Shown here: piece by piece, positions 9,405 to 17,751 of the stretch
Position numbering within the stretch: the stretch's first letter is position 1
Layout of the letters: every line of letters begins with the position of its first letter
Source: Rhizobium acidisoli
Lineage (GTDB): Bacteria; Pseudomonadota; Alphaproteobacteria; Rhizobiales; Rhizobiaceae
DNA length: 64,000 nucleotides
Direction: 5' to 3'
Assembly: GCF_002531755.2 (NCBI RefSeq)
Contig: NZ_CP034998.1
Span: forward strand, 3,414,001-3,478,000
The notes under the pieces: generated by a model
Database searches by the model: none
The model's input: only the letters and a program-made list of their open reading frames with translations
Told to the model about the DNA's origin: nothing
Translations under genes and position numbers: made by a program

Positions 9405-11150
9405 ATGTTGGCACACGCTCTGGTATCGCCGACCGCTGCAGCCTACACATCCGGACGGGACATCGGCCGGACCCTGGAATCCGCCCGCGGCCGGGTCGAG
9501 GAGCGTTTTCTCGAAGGCGGCACGGTCCTGCTTTCGGTGATGGATGTTCTCAACCGTCTGTTGAATTCTCTTGAGAGTGTCACCGCAGCGCTCGACAATG
9601 GGGAGTCGAGCGATACCGGCGCCGATCTCCGTGCCACGGTGGAGAGCCTGACGGCGCTGCCGGTCACCGAGGAAAACCGCCAGCAGGCGCTCGTCTCGCT
9701 GGCGCAGACCGGCAGGGAACTGCGCAAGCATGTCTCCGACATGCAGGAGACGATGCGTTATCTCAGAACCTTTGCCGTAACCGTGAAGATCACCGGCGCC
9801 GGCCTTGCCGAATTCGCCGGCTTCGCGCAGGAGATCCTGGAGCGAATCTATTCCGGCACCGATGAAGTCAACCGTTTCGCCACCCATCTCGACAGCCTCG
9901 ACAAGGAGGTCAAACTCGCCGCCTCCTTCGGCGCCAGCGTCTCCAAGGGTTATGCCGATACCGTTCCGGCCGTCGCCGCCGCCCTGCGCGACGATGCCGC
10001 CAAGATCGCCGAACACCGCAAGCATCTCGGCGTCGTCGCCCGCGAGGTCGGCGCGATCGCCCGCGGCGTCCAGAGCAAGGTCGCCTCGACGCTCTCTGCC
10101 CTGCAGATCGGCGACATTACCCGCCAGCGCATCGAGCATGTGCAAGCCACCCTTTCGCTGCTTGAGGAATTCTTTGCCGGCGAGGAGGGCGCGAAGCTCG
10201 ATGCCGGTGCGCGCAAGCGCCTGCAGAATGTTATCCACCATCTCACCGCAGCGCAGATGAGCGACATGTGCGCCAATTTCCAGCGGGATTCGGAGAATGT
10301 CGTCAAGACGATCGCCAGTTTCGACCACGACATGCGGGAGATCCTCAAGCTGCGCGACCAGATGAGCGGTGCGAGCGGCGAAGCCGGCGGCAATTTCATG
10401 CGCGCGCTGGAATCCAGCGTTTCGGCCGCCCACGAAATCGTCAAGCAGGTCGACACGGCAAGCCGGCAGGCCGACCAGGTGAGTCAGTCGACGATCGGCA
10501 CGGCTGCCAAGCTCTCCGAAGCGATCGCCAACATCCGCGCCGTCAAGACCGACATTCACTATATGGCTTTGAACACCAACCTGCGCTGCAGCCGCCTCGG
10601 CGAGGAAGGCAGGTCGATCAACGTCGTCACCGCCGAGCTGCGCATCTTCGCCGGCAAGCTCGACGAATCTGCCGATGCCATCGTCACCGGGCTGCCGGCA
10701 CTCGAAGCCGCGGCCGGGCGCGTCGCCCCCGCCGCCGATGTCGGGACCGGCGGTCTCGGAGAAAGCCTGACATCGGCCGTCGGCAACATCCGCTCCGCAG
10801 CCGATATGATGGAAAATGAGCTGAAGGTGCTCGCCGAGAACGGCCGCGAGGTCGCCACCAAGATCAGCCTGCTGATCGGCAAGCTCGATTTCCAGCGCGA
10901 CCTCGGCGAAGTCTTTGCTCGCTGCGCCGATCTGCTCGAAAGCGTCGCCGGCACCGAAGTCGCCGATATCTCCGATCTTACTGATGCGATCGCTCCGCTC
11001 GACCGCAAGATCTTCAAACACTATACGATGGTCCAGGAGCGCAGCATCCACCGCGACATCATCCCGGCCTGCGAAGACAGCACCCCGGCGCCCGCCGAGA
11101 CCGTCAGAGCCGAAAACGATGAGGATCTTTTCGCCGACGCGCTGTTTTAA
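9405..11150 (+). CDS. Soluble MCP-like coiled-coil protein with degenerate signalling tip
   Basis: A 581-residue protein with no membrane segment or signal peptide, predicted mostly as long helices. Around residues 379-425 it reads ALNTNLRCSRLGEEGRSINV followed by VTAELRIFAGKLDESADAI. This lines up position by position with the MCP hairpin tip (LNAAIEAARAGE.GRGFAVVA.EVR.LA). The residues that normally contact CheA/CheW are changed: the paired Glu is Arg, and two Ala are Arg and Ser. The C-terminus is acidic (NDEDLFADALF). It is divergent from the che operon, 338 bases from the STAS start. The ATG at 9405 follows AAAAGGG. Inference: a cytoplasmic chemoreceptor derivative that modulates or decoys the array, or a specialised receptor with its own partner. 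The ligand is unknown. Confidence 0.85.
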   Translation: MLAHALVSPTAAAYTSGRDIGRTLESARGRVEERFLEGGTVLLSVMDVLNRLLNSLESVTAALDNGESSDTGADLRATVESLTALPVTEENRQQALVSLAQTGRELRKHVSDMQETMRYLRTFAVTVKITGAGLAEFAGFAQEILERIYSGTDEVNRFATHLDSLDKEVKLAASFGASVSKGYADTVPAVAAALRDDAAKIAEHRKHLGVVAREVGAIARGVQSKVASTLSALQIGDITRQRIEHVQATLSLLEEFFAGEEGAKLDAGARKRLQNVIHHLTAAQMSDMCANFQRDSENVVKTIASFDHDMREILKLRDQMSGASGEAGGNFMRALESSVSAAHEIVKQVDTASRQADQVSQSTIGTAAKLSEAIANIRAVKTDIHYMALNTNLRCSRLGEEGRSINVVTAELRIFAGKLDESADAIVTGLPALEAAAGRVAPAADVGTGGLGESLTSAVGNIRSAADMMENELKVLAENGREVATKISLLIGKLDFQRDLGEVFARCADLLESVAGTEVADISDLTDAIAPLDRKIFKHYTMVQERSIHRDIIPACEDSTPAPAETVRAENDEDLFADALF

Positions 11151-11188
11151 GATCGTTCCCGGTTAGGACGCGCAAAGGATGCTGTAAT

Positions 11189-12271
11189 CTATCGCCGCCG
11201 GAACTTGTTGGCGGCCTCGATCGCCGCTTTCTGCTGATCGTCCTCGATGCCGAGATAGAAATCCTCGAGCGACGGATCGGCGAGCCCCGCCCGGCGCGAC
11301 AGGACGTACCACTTCGCCGCCTCGACCGGGTTGGGCGCCGTGCCGATGGCATTGATATAAAGGTGGGCGAGCTTGTTCTGAGCGACGACATTGCCGCCAT
11401 TGGCGGCAAGCTTCAGCCATTCGAAGCCCTTGACGTAATCCTTCGGCCCGCCGACGCCGTTGACGAGCCAGATGCCGAGATCGAGCTGGGCCGTGTCGAA
11501 ACCGGCGCGCGCCGCACGTGCCATCCACTCGCGGGCGAGCTGCTTCTTTTCCTCAGGCAAGTCCTTCAGCGTCGCATAGATCTGCGCCACGGCATATTGC
11601 GAATCGGCAATGCCCTGCTCGGCCGATTTCTCGTAGAATGGCAGCGCGAGCTTCAGTCCCGTATCGCCGGGATGATCGGCGATGACAAGCTGCGCCCAGT
11701 TGAATTCCGCCGAAGGATTGCCGGCCTCGGCCGCCTTGCGCATGTAGTCGTCGGCCTTGACCTTGTCGCGCGGCACACCCTGGCCTTCCATCAGGATCAG
11801 CGCATATTTGAACATTGCCGCCGCATCGCCGCCTTCGGCCGCCTTGCCGTACCAGAAGGCGGCGTTCTTGACGTCCTTCTTGACACCAAGCCCCTGCGAG
11901 AGGATTTCGCCGATCAGCGTCTGCGCCGCTGCATCGCCGAGTTGAGCGCGCGGCAGCGCCTTGTCCATTGCCGTCAGGTAATAACCGCGCTGGAAGGCGC
12001 CGTAAGCCTCGTCGACAGGTCCCTTGTAATCCTTCTCCGGCGGCAGGTCCGGCAGCTTCGCACCCATGCGGTCGAACACGCCGACACCATCGGAGGGCCG
12101 CACACCCGGAGCGGAAGGCCGGTCGGTGCGGAAGGTCGAGGCCGGGGCCGAGCCCGGCTGGCTGATGACGCTGTCGGTGGCCTGCGCCAAGACGACAGCC
12201 GGTCCGGCCGCAACGAAGGCGGCCATGCTGGCAAGGATAAATTTCAACGGGCGGGCGGTGGGGATCGGCAT
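11189..12271 (-). CDS. Exported Sel1-repeat (TPR-like) protein
   Basis: A 360-residue protein starting MPIPTARPLKF at ATG 12269-12271; the open frame continues upstream without similarity. Residues about 10-30 form a signal peptide ending near VVLAQA. A Ser/Pro-rich segment follows, then at least six Sel1 repeats, recognisable by patterns such as AAQTLIGEILSQGLGV, KNAAFWYGKAAEGGDAAAMF and DYVKGFEWLKLAANGG. Sel1 repeats are alpha-alpha solenoids that bind proteins or envelope polymers; rhizobial relatives affect exopolysaccharide and envelope functions, but the exact role here is unknown. It starts 10 bases after the stop of the ThiE-like gene, so the two are probably cotranscribed. Confidence 0.88.
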   Translation of the reverse strand: MPIPTARPLKFILASMAAFVAAGPAVVLAQATDSVISQPGSAPASTFRTDRPSAPGVRPSDGVGVFDRMGAKLPDLPPEKDYKGPVDEAYGAFQRGYYLTAMDKALPRAQLGDAAAQTLIGEILSQGLGVKKDVKNAAFWYGKAAEGGDAAAMFKYALILMEGQGVPRDKVKADDYMRKAAEAGNPSAEFNWAQLVIADHPGDTGLKLALPFYEKSAEQGIADSQYAVAQIYATLKDLPEEKKQLAREWMARAARAGFDTAQLDLGIWLVNGVGGPKDYVKGFEWLKLAANGGNVVAQNKLAHLYINAIGTAPNPVEAAKWYVLSRRAGLADPSLEDFYLGIEDDQQKAAIEAANKFRRR

Positions 12272-12281
12272 GAGCGCGATT

Positions 12282-12935
12282 TCAATCCTCAAACCGTGGC
12301 GCTTTTTCGTCAAGCAAAGCGTTGACTTCGGCGACGATAGACGGCGCCCGGTTGGGCTCGCCGAAGACAGCCAGCCGCAGCGCCACGAATTCCGCTCCGG
12401 TCTCGGCGACGGCAAGCGCAGAGGCCGGATCGGTGCCGCCCATGACGATGCAGGGAATCTCGATCATCGAGGCCCACCATTCGCCGAGCGCAAGGTTCTT
12501 CGGATGGGCCTCCGGCTTGATATCGCCGTCGAGCTTGCCGAAGAAAATATAATCCGGCCTGGCCTCGCCGATCTCCAGCGCATTGTGCCGGTCGGCTGCG
12601 TTGCCGCCGCCGACGATCAGCTTCGGCGCATGTTTTTCGATCGCTTCCGAAAGTGCCTCGGCATTGCCGGAAAGGTGCAGGCCGTCGGCCTTTGCCCGTC
12701 CTGCCACGCGGCTGTCGCCTGCAATCAGGGCGGCCGCCCCGGCATCCTGGATCAGCGGCACCAGCTTCTCCGCATGTTTCTGGAAGGTACCGTCGTCGAG
12801 CCCGTATTGCGGCACGATCACCGAAGCGACATCGCCGCCCTTCAGCGCGTCGGCAACGATCCTTGCCTGTTCATCGGCATCGGCAATATCGGGGACGATG
12901 AGCACAAGGCGGCAGCGGTTTTCCGGTTCGGTCAT
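12282..12935 (-). CDS. Divergent thiamine-phosphate-synthase (ThiE)-like protein
   Basis: A 217-residue protein starting MTEPENRCRL at ATG 12933-12935. It has a TIM-barrel pattern typical of the ThiE/TenI family: DGLHLSGN near residue 95, then DYIFFGKLDG, IPCIVMGGTDPASALAVAETGAEFVAL near the C-terminus. Length fits ThiE. Several ThiE hallmarks are altered: the usual GxS.H motif is replaced by GGGNAADRH, and the phosphate-loop Gln/Thr-Lys segment is not recognisable. No other thi gene and no TPP riboswitch-like leader is nearby. It may have another activity or act as a TenI-like protein. It forms a likely operon with the downstream Sel1 gene. Confidence 0.8.
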   Translation of the reverse strand: MTEPENRCRLVLIVPDIADADEQARIVADALKGGDVASVIVPQYGLDDGTFQKHAEKLVPLIQDAGAAALIAGDSRVAGRAKADGLHLSGNAEALSEAIEKHAPKLIVGGGNAADRHNALEIGEARPDYIFFGKLDGDIKPEAHPKNLALGEWWASMIEIPCIVMGGTDPASALAVAETGAEFVALRLAVFGEPNRAPSIVAEVNALLDEKAPRFED

Positions 12936-13043
12936 CAGGTCTTTCCGTTTCCTCGCGAATTCCCCGTTGAGAGGAGGGATCCGCACTCGTTTTGTGTGAG
13001 TAGTTCCGTTAGACGAGGCTTGCAAGAGGAGGACGTCGAAAGC

Positions 13044-13808
13044 ATGCCGCAGGATTTATCATTCTACTATGCCGCTGTGCCCGCGGTTCTGCTGGTGGGC
13101 CTCGCGAAGGGCGGTATGGGCGACGCTTTGTCGCTGATCGGCCTGCCCTTCCTCGCCCTCGTCGTCTCGCCGGTCGAGGCGGCGGCCATCCTGCTGCCGA
13201 TCCTGGTCTTTATGGACATGATCTCGCTCGTCATCTGGCGCCAGCACGGCGACTGGGCGACGCTGAAGATCATGCTGCCGGGCGCAGTCTTCGGCATCGC
13301 CCTGGGCTGGGCGACCTCGGCGCTCGTTCCGGGCAACATGCTGCGCATCGTCATCGGCGCTGTGACCATCCTCTTCTGCCTGCGCTATTTCTGGAACAAT
13401 TATGGCCCGGGCGCCGGCAAGATCGTCCCGCCGCGCGGCCAGCGGCCGGTTGCCGCCGGCCTTTGGGGTACATTTTCCGGCTACGGCAGCTTCGTCGCCC
13501 ATGCGGGAGGCGCACCTTTTCAGATCTATGCCCTGCCGCTCAAGCTGCAGCCACGCGAATATACCGGTACCAGCGTGCGCTTCTTCGCGATCCTCAACGC
13601 CATCAAGCTCATTCCCTATTTCGCACTCGGCCAGCTCGACACCCAGAATCTGGCGACCTCCGCAACGCTCCTGCCCTTCGCCCCGCTCGCCACCCTTGCC
13701 GGCGCCTGGTGTGTGCGCCGCATGAAGCCGGCGATCTTCTATCCCTTCATGTATGCGATGGCCCTGATCGCCGCCTTCCTCATCGTGCGCGAGGGTCTTG
13801 GCTGGTAA
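13044..13808 (+). CDS. TSUP (TauE/SafE) family membrane exporter
   Basis: A 254-residue inner-membrane protein with about seven to eight hydrophobic segments. It begins MPQDLSFYYAAVPAVLLVGL, followed by the family's early glycine-rich loop AKGGMGDALSLIGLP. The second half opens with the equivalent loop GLWGTFSGYGSFVAHAGGAP, the internal duplication expected for TSUP transporters. Members export sulfite, sulfoacetate or other organic anions; the substrate here is unknown. The ATG at 13044 is preceded by GAGGAGG about 11 bases upstream. It is divergent from the ThiE-like gene with a 108-base gap. No sulfur gene is adjacent to guide a substrate call. Confidence 0.9.
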   Translation: MPQDLSFYYAAVPAVLLVGLAKGGMGDALSLIGLPFLALVVSPVEAAAILLPILVFMDMISLVIWRQHGDWATLKIMLPGAVFGIALGWATSALVPGNMLRIVIGAVTILFCLRYFWNNYGPGAGKIVPPRGQRPVAAGLWGTFSGYGSFVAHAGGAPFQIYALPLKLQPREYTGTSVRFFAILNAIKLIPYFALGQLDTQNLATSATLLPFAPLATLAGAWCVRRMKPAIFYPFMYAMALIAAFLIVREGLGW

Positions 13809-13966
13809 GGGCGGCCGTGCTGAGTAATTCCTTCAATCGGAACCGAGCTAATGCAGCAATGCTAAGTGTAACCATCCCTAGCGCGTCTGAAAGACTGCGA
13901 CGCCGTAGTACGCTGCAATGCACAATTTCCTTGCTGGAACGGCCGGTTTGACGTAGCTTTCCCGCT

Positions 13967-14227
13967 ATGTCGAACACGGACCCCTTCTCTGCGATTGCCG
14001 ATCCGAACCGGCGTTTTCTGCTGGAGGAATTGCGTCGTGCGCCGCGGACCGTCAACGAACTCGCCGAGGGCCTGCCGATCAGCCGCCCCGCCGTGTCGCA
14101 GCACCTGAAGGCGCTGCTCGACAGCAACCTCGTCTCGGTGACCTCGGAAGGCACGAAACGCATCTACACGGTCAACAACCGCGGTTTCGACAAGCTCAAT
14201 CTATGGCTGGATCAGTTCTGGGCTTGA
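13967..14227 (+). CDS. ArsR-family HTH regulator
   Basis: An 86-residue winged-helix protein. It reads DPNRRFLLEELRRAPRTVNELAEGLPISRPAVSQHLKALLDSNLV: the ArsR recognition helix is SRPAVSQHLKAL, followed by the wing SVTSEGTKRIYTV. It has no obvious metal-binding ELCVC-type motif, so it is more like the autorepressor-type ArsR proteins linked to SRPBCC partners than a metal sensor. No such partner is adjacent. It stands alone between the TSUP gene (158-base gap) and a hairpin. Confidence 0.92.
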   Translation: MSNTDPFSAIADPNRRFLLEELRRAPRTVNELAEGLPISRPAVSQHLKALLDSNLVSVTSEGTKRIYTVNNRGFDKLNLWLDQFWA

Positions 14228-14292
14228 AGCAGGCTCACAATTACAGCCCCGCCCCTCATATGGATGTGACTTGAAGCGCGACACTCGCAAAA

Positions 14293-14328
14293 GCGCCAGC
14301 CGCGATGCCGCTGGCATCGGGCTGGCGC
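14293..14328 (+). terminator. Strong hairpin after the ArsR gene
   Basis: The arms GCGCCAGC (14293-14300) and GCTGGCGC (14321-14328) enclose a second stem CGATGCC (14303-14309) / GGCATCG (14313-14319) with a 3-base loop. No T-run follows, so termination would be weak. It lies 65 bases after the arsR stop and converges on the DUF465 gene. Confidence 0.5.
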
Positions 14329-14427
14329 AATTCTGGTGTAAAATCACCGGGTCTTGCTGATTTCAGGCGGAATGGATGGATTTACCTTTTCTTTCGCAAG
14401 ATGATCGACCGGCGACCCTTGGGAAGA

Positions 14428-14601
14428 TCAGTGGACGGATGACTTGAGACGCATGATCTCGTCCTTGATGCGCAGCTTGCGGCGCTTGCATTCGGCAATT
14501 TCCGTATCGGAGATAGAGGGAGCTGTTCTGAGCGCGTGCAGCTCCTCTTCAAGAGCGACATGCTTTTTCTGGAGTGATTCAAGATGAGCTTGAACTGTCA
14601 T
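14428..14601 (-). CDS. Small DUF465 (YdcH-like) coiled-coil protein
   Basis: A 57-residue protein read from ATG 14599-14601: it starts MTVQAHLESLQKKHVALEEE and continues with a basic, charged helix (ECKRRKLRIKDEIMRLKSS). This is the DUF465 pattern: two short helices with alternating acidic and basic faces and a conserved KR.KL.IKDEI core. The function of the family is not established; members are small cytoplasmic proteins of alphaproteobacteria and others. It is divergent from a second DUF465 gene 228 bases away. Confidence 0.85.
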   Translation of the reverse strand: MTVQAHLESLQKKHVALEEELHALRTAPSISDTEIAECKRRKLRIKDEIMRLKSSVH

Positions 14602-14829
14602 TTGACCCTTCCTTCCTCTTACCCTCCCCGGCCAACATCGTCGGGGATCAAGGTGTCAACGCGGCGGACTGTGACATATTTTTGAAGGCTTGTCGAAGGC
14701 CAAAAGATGAAGACTGGATGGCAATTTCATGATCAAGACTAACTAGCCGTTACCCGTATTTGGTGATAGGAGCTTGCGGAAATCATCGGCAGATCGGACA
14801 AGGTCCGGGGACGATAACGGGGAATGCAT

Positions 14830-15033
14830 ATGGCCGATCAGGAACAGGCGGAAATCAGGCTCACCGTGGCGCGGCTGCGCCAGGAGCACGAGGATTTCGA
14901 CGCCGCGATCAACGCCATGATCCAGATCGGGTGCGATGCTCTGCGGATCCAGCGCATGAAGAAGAAGAAGCTCGTCATCAAGGACAGGCTTTCGAAGCTG
15001 GAAGATCAGATCATCCCTGACATCATCGCCTGA
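14830..15033 (+). CDS. Second small DUF465 protein
   Basis: A 67-residue paralog of the DUF465 gene on the other strand. It reads MADQEQAEIRLTVARLRQEH followed by a helix ending in ALRIQRMKKKKLVIKDRLSK. The conserved K.KL.IKD core is present. Two ATGs are available (14824 and 14830); the second is chosen because GGGGA ends six bases before it. It lies 15 bases upstream of purE and is likely cotranscribed with purE-purK. Function unknown. Confidence 0.85.
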   Translation: MADQEQAEIRLTVARLRQEHEDFDAAINAMIQIGCDALRIQRMKKKKLVIKDRLSKLEDQIIPDIIA

Positions 15034-15048
15034 GGGGGATAGCGACAA

Positions 15049-15542
<494 letters not shown>

Positions 15543-15546
<4 letters not shown>

Positions 15547-16619
15547 CGGCAAGAACGATCGGTATCATCGGCGGCGGCCAGCTCGGCCGCATGCTGGCCA
15601 TTGCCGCTGCCAGGCTGAATTTTCGCACGGTCATTCTCGAGCCGCAGGCCGACTGCCCGGCCGCCCAGCTCGCCAACCGGCAGATCACCGCCGCCTATGA
15701 CGATCCGGCGGCCCTGGCCGAACTCGCCGATGTCTGCGATGTCGTCACTTACGAATTCGAGAACGTGCCCGTCTCAGCCGCCGAGGCGCTTTCGGCAAGC
15801 ATTCCCGTCTATCCGCCGCCGAAGGCGCTGGAGGCCGCCCAGGACCGCCTGGTCGAAAAGCGCTTCCTGAATGATTGCGGCATATCAACCGCCCGCTTCC
15901 ATGCGATCGACAGCCAGGCCGATCTTGAGGCGGCACTCCGGGATTTCGGCGGCCAGGGCGTGCTGAAGACGCGCCGTCTCGGTTATGACGGCAAGGGCCA
16001 GAGGGTTTTCCGTTCAGCCGCCGACAGCGCTGATGGCGCCTATGCCGCGCTCGGCGCCGTGCCGCTGATCCTCGAAAGTTTCGTCGCCTTCGAACGCGAG
16101 GTCTCGATCATCGCCGCCCGCGCCACGGACGGCACGGTCGTCTGCTTCGATCCCGCCGAGAATGTCCATCGCAACGGCATCCTTCACACCTCAACGGTTC
16201 CGGCGGCGATCTCGCCGGCGACGGCGGACGCCGCGCGCCGATCGGCCGAAAAGATCCTTGCAGCATTGAACTATGTCGGCGTCATCGGCATCGAATTCTT
16301 CGTGCTTGCCGATGGCGGCCTGATTGCCAACGAGATGGCGCCGCGTGTCCACAATTCCGGCCACTGGACGGAGGCCGCCTGCGTCGTCAGCCAGTTCGAG
16401 CAGCATATCCGCGCCGTCACAGGCCTGCCGATCGGCAATGCCGAGCGGCATTCCGACTGCGTCATGCAGAACCTGATCGGCGACGATATCCTGGCCGTTC
16501 CCGACTGGCTGCAACGCCCCGATACCCTGGTTCATCTCTACGGCAAGACGGAATGGCGTCCCGGCCGCAAGATGGGCCATGTCACCACCTTGACGCCGAA
16601 ATCGCCGGTTTTGGCCTGA
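15543..16619 (+). CDS. purK: 5-(Carboxyamino)imidazole ribonucleotide synthase
   Basis: PurK uses ATP and bicarbonate to carboxylate AIR, giving the substrate of PurE. The 358-residue ATP-grasp protein starts [20 protein letters not shown]. It has the ATP-grasp core [19 protein letters not shown] near residue 140-160, [16 protein letters not shown], and the Mg-binding segment [15 protein letters not shown]. Its length is typical. The ATG overlaps the purE stop. A terminator-like hairpin follows 84 bases after the stop. Confidence 0.97.
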
Positions 16620-16659
16620 GAAAACACAGCTTCGCCTTGGGAAAAACACCGTCATGCGG

Positions 16660-16688
16660 TTGACACGGAAAAGGTGACGGGGTATCTG
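16660..16688 (+). promoter_or_regulatory. Sigma-70-type promoter ahead of rpmJ
   Basis: TTGACA at 16660-16665 is separated by exactly 17 bases from TATCTG at 16683-16688. Transcription would start near 16696, about 88 bases before rpmJ and just before a terminator-like hairpin. Confidence 0.5.
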
Positions 16689-16703
16689 CTCCCCCACCTA
16701 AAC

Positions 16704-16726
16704 AGCGCGCCCGATGGCGCGCTTTT
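16704..16726 (+). terminator. Intrinsic terminator-like hairpin between purK and rpmJ
   Basis: AGCGCGC (16704-16710) pairs with GCGCGCT (16717-16723) across the loop CCGATG, followed by TTTTG. It can end the purE-purK transcript. It also falls inside the predicted rpmJ leader. Confidence 0.65.
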
Positions 16727-16783
16727 GATTGTTAAAGATACGGGCGAATGTGAATTCCCCCATAGAGATCGCGGATCAGAAAA

Positions 16784-16909
16784 ATGAAGATCAAGAATTC
16801 GCTCAAGTCGCTCAAGGCTCGCCACCGTGACAACCGTCTGGTTCGCCGCAAGGGTCGCATCTACATCATCAACAAGCTGAACCCGCGCTTCAAGGCCCGT
16901 CAGGGCTGA
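16784..16909 (+). CDS. rpmJ: Ribosomal protein bL36, Cys-less form
   Basis: A 41-residue basic protein that begins [20 protein letters not shown] and ends [11 protein letters not shown]. It is a component of the large ribosomal subunit. The zinc-ligand Cys/His set of the C+ form of L36 is missing, as is usual in alphaproteobacteria. The call rests on the whole-length pattern. It stands alone, after a terminator-like hairpin. Confidence 0.95.
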
Positions 16910-17020
16910 TTTCGCGCGCCCGGATCGCTTCGCCCGCGTGAGTATGCGCCGGCAGATATCCGGTGGGTCGCTGCGGTGATCACGTCAAATTTGCTTGATC
17001 TTCGGCGTTGGCGGGCTAAT

Positions 17021-17635
17021 ATGTCCGCCATGCGCTTTTTTGCTTTGACGTCAGCGGCGCTGCCGCTCGCCCTCATCTTCTTCACCGCCACCTTTCCGGC
17101 CACTGCCGCGGAAAAGGACGTTATTGTCGAGCAGGCGGATGTCACCAATTCGCCGAAACAACACCTCGACCAGCTCTTCAGCCAGCTGAAACGCGAGCGT
17201 GACCCCGACAAAGCCAGCGGCATCGCAAATGAGATTCGCATGGAATGGAACGATTCCGGCAGCGCCACCATCAATCTGCTGATGCAGTGGGCCGACAAGG
17301 CGATCGAGGAAAAGCGCAATCCCGCCGCCCTCGATTTCCTTGACGAGGCGATCGCGCTGAAACCCGATTATGCGGAAAGCTGGAACCGCCGCGCGACGCT
17401 GAACTTCGTCATGGGCAATTATCGCAAGTCGATGTCCGATATCGAACGGGTGCTCGATCTCGAGCCGCGCCATTTCGGCGCGCTCTCCGGCATGGCGGCG
17501 ATCCTCAGCAATTCCGGCAATGACCAGCTGACCTTGAAGGCCTGGGAGCGTTTTCTTGACATCTACCCCGCCGAACGCACCGCGCAAGAACAGGTCAACA
17601 CGCTTGCGGAAAAACTTGCCGGCAACCGCACCTGA
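17021..17635 (+). CDS. Exported tetratricopeptide-repeat protein
   Basis: About 204 residues starting MSAMRFFALT (ATG 17021; ATG 17030 is equally possible). A signal peptide ends near FPATAA. Two or three TPR units follow: NPAALDFLDEAIALKPDYAESWNRRA and NYRKSMSDIERVLDLEPRHFGALSG are clear, with WERFLDIYPAE after them. TPRs are protein-binding solenoids, so it probably acts as a periplasmic adaptor. No partner is evident from the neighbours. Confidence 0.88.
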   Translation: MSAMRFFALTSAALPLALIFFTATFPATAAEKDVIVEQADVTNSPKQHLDQLFSQLKRERDPDKASGIANEIRMEWNDSGSATINLLMQWADKAIEEKRNPAALDFLDEAIALKPDYAESWNRRATLNFVMGNYRKSMSDIERVLDLEPRHFGALSGMAAILSNSGNDQLTLKAWERFLDIYPAERTAQEQVNTLAEKLAGNRT

Positions 17636-17751
17636 TCCTCGGGCGTTGATCTTGACCTCCGGCCAAGCCGCGCAACTTAGAACTTTAAACGGGAAACGAC
17701 GCAGCGCGCCCGCTCTCGGCAAAACCGCCGCAACTATCGCCCGTTAAGATC

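Noticed and set aside
9252..11051. A 599-codon minus-strand frame opposite the soluble MCP-like gene
   Set aside because: The plus-strand protein aligns to the MCP tip; the antisense translation is low-complexity without family features.
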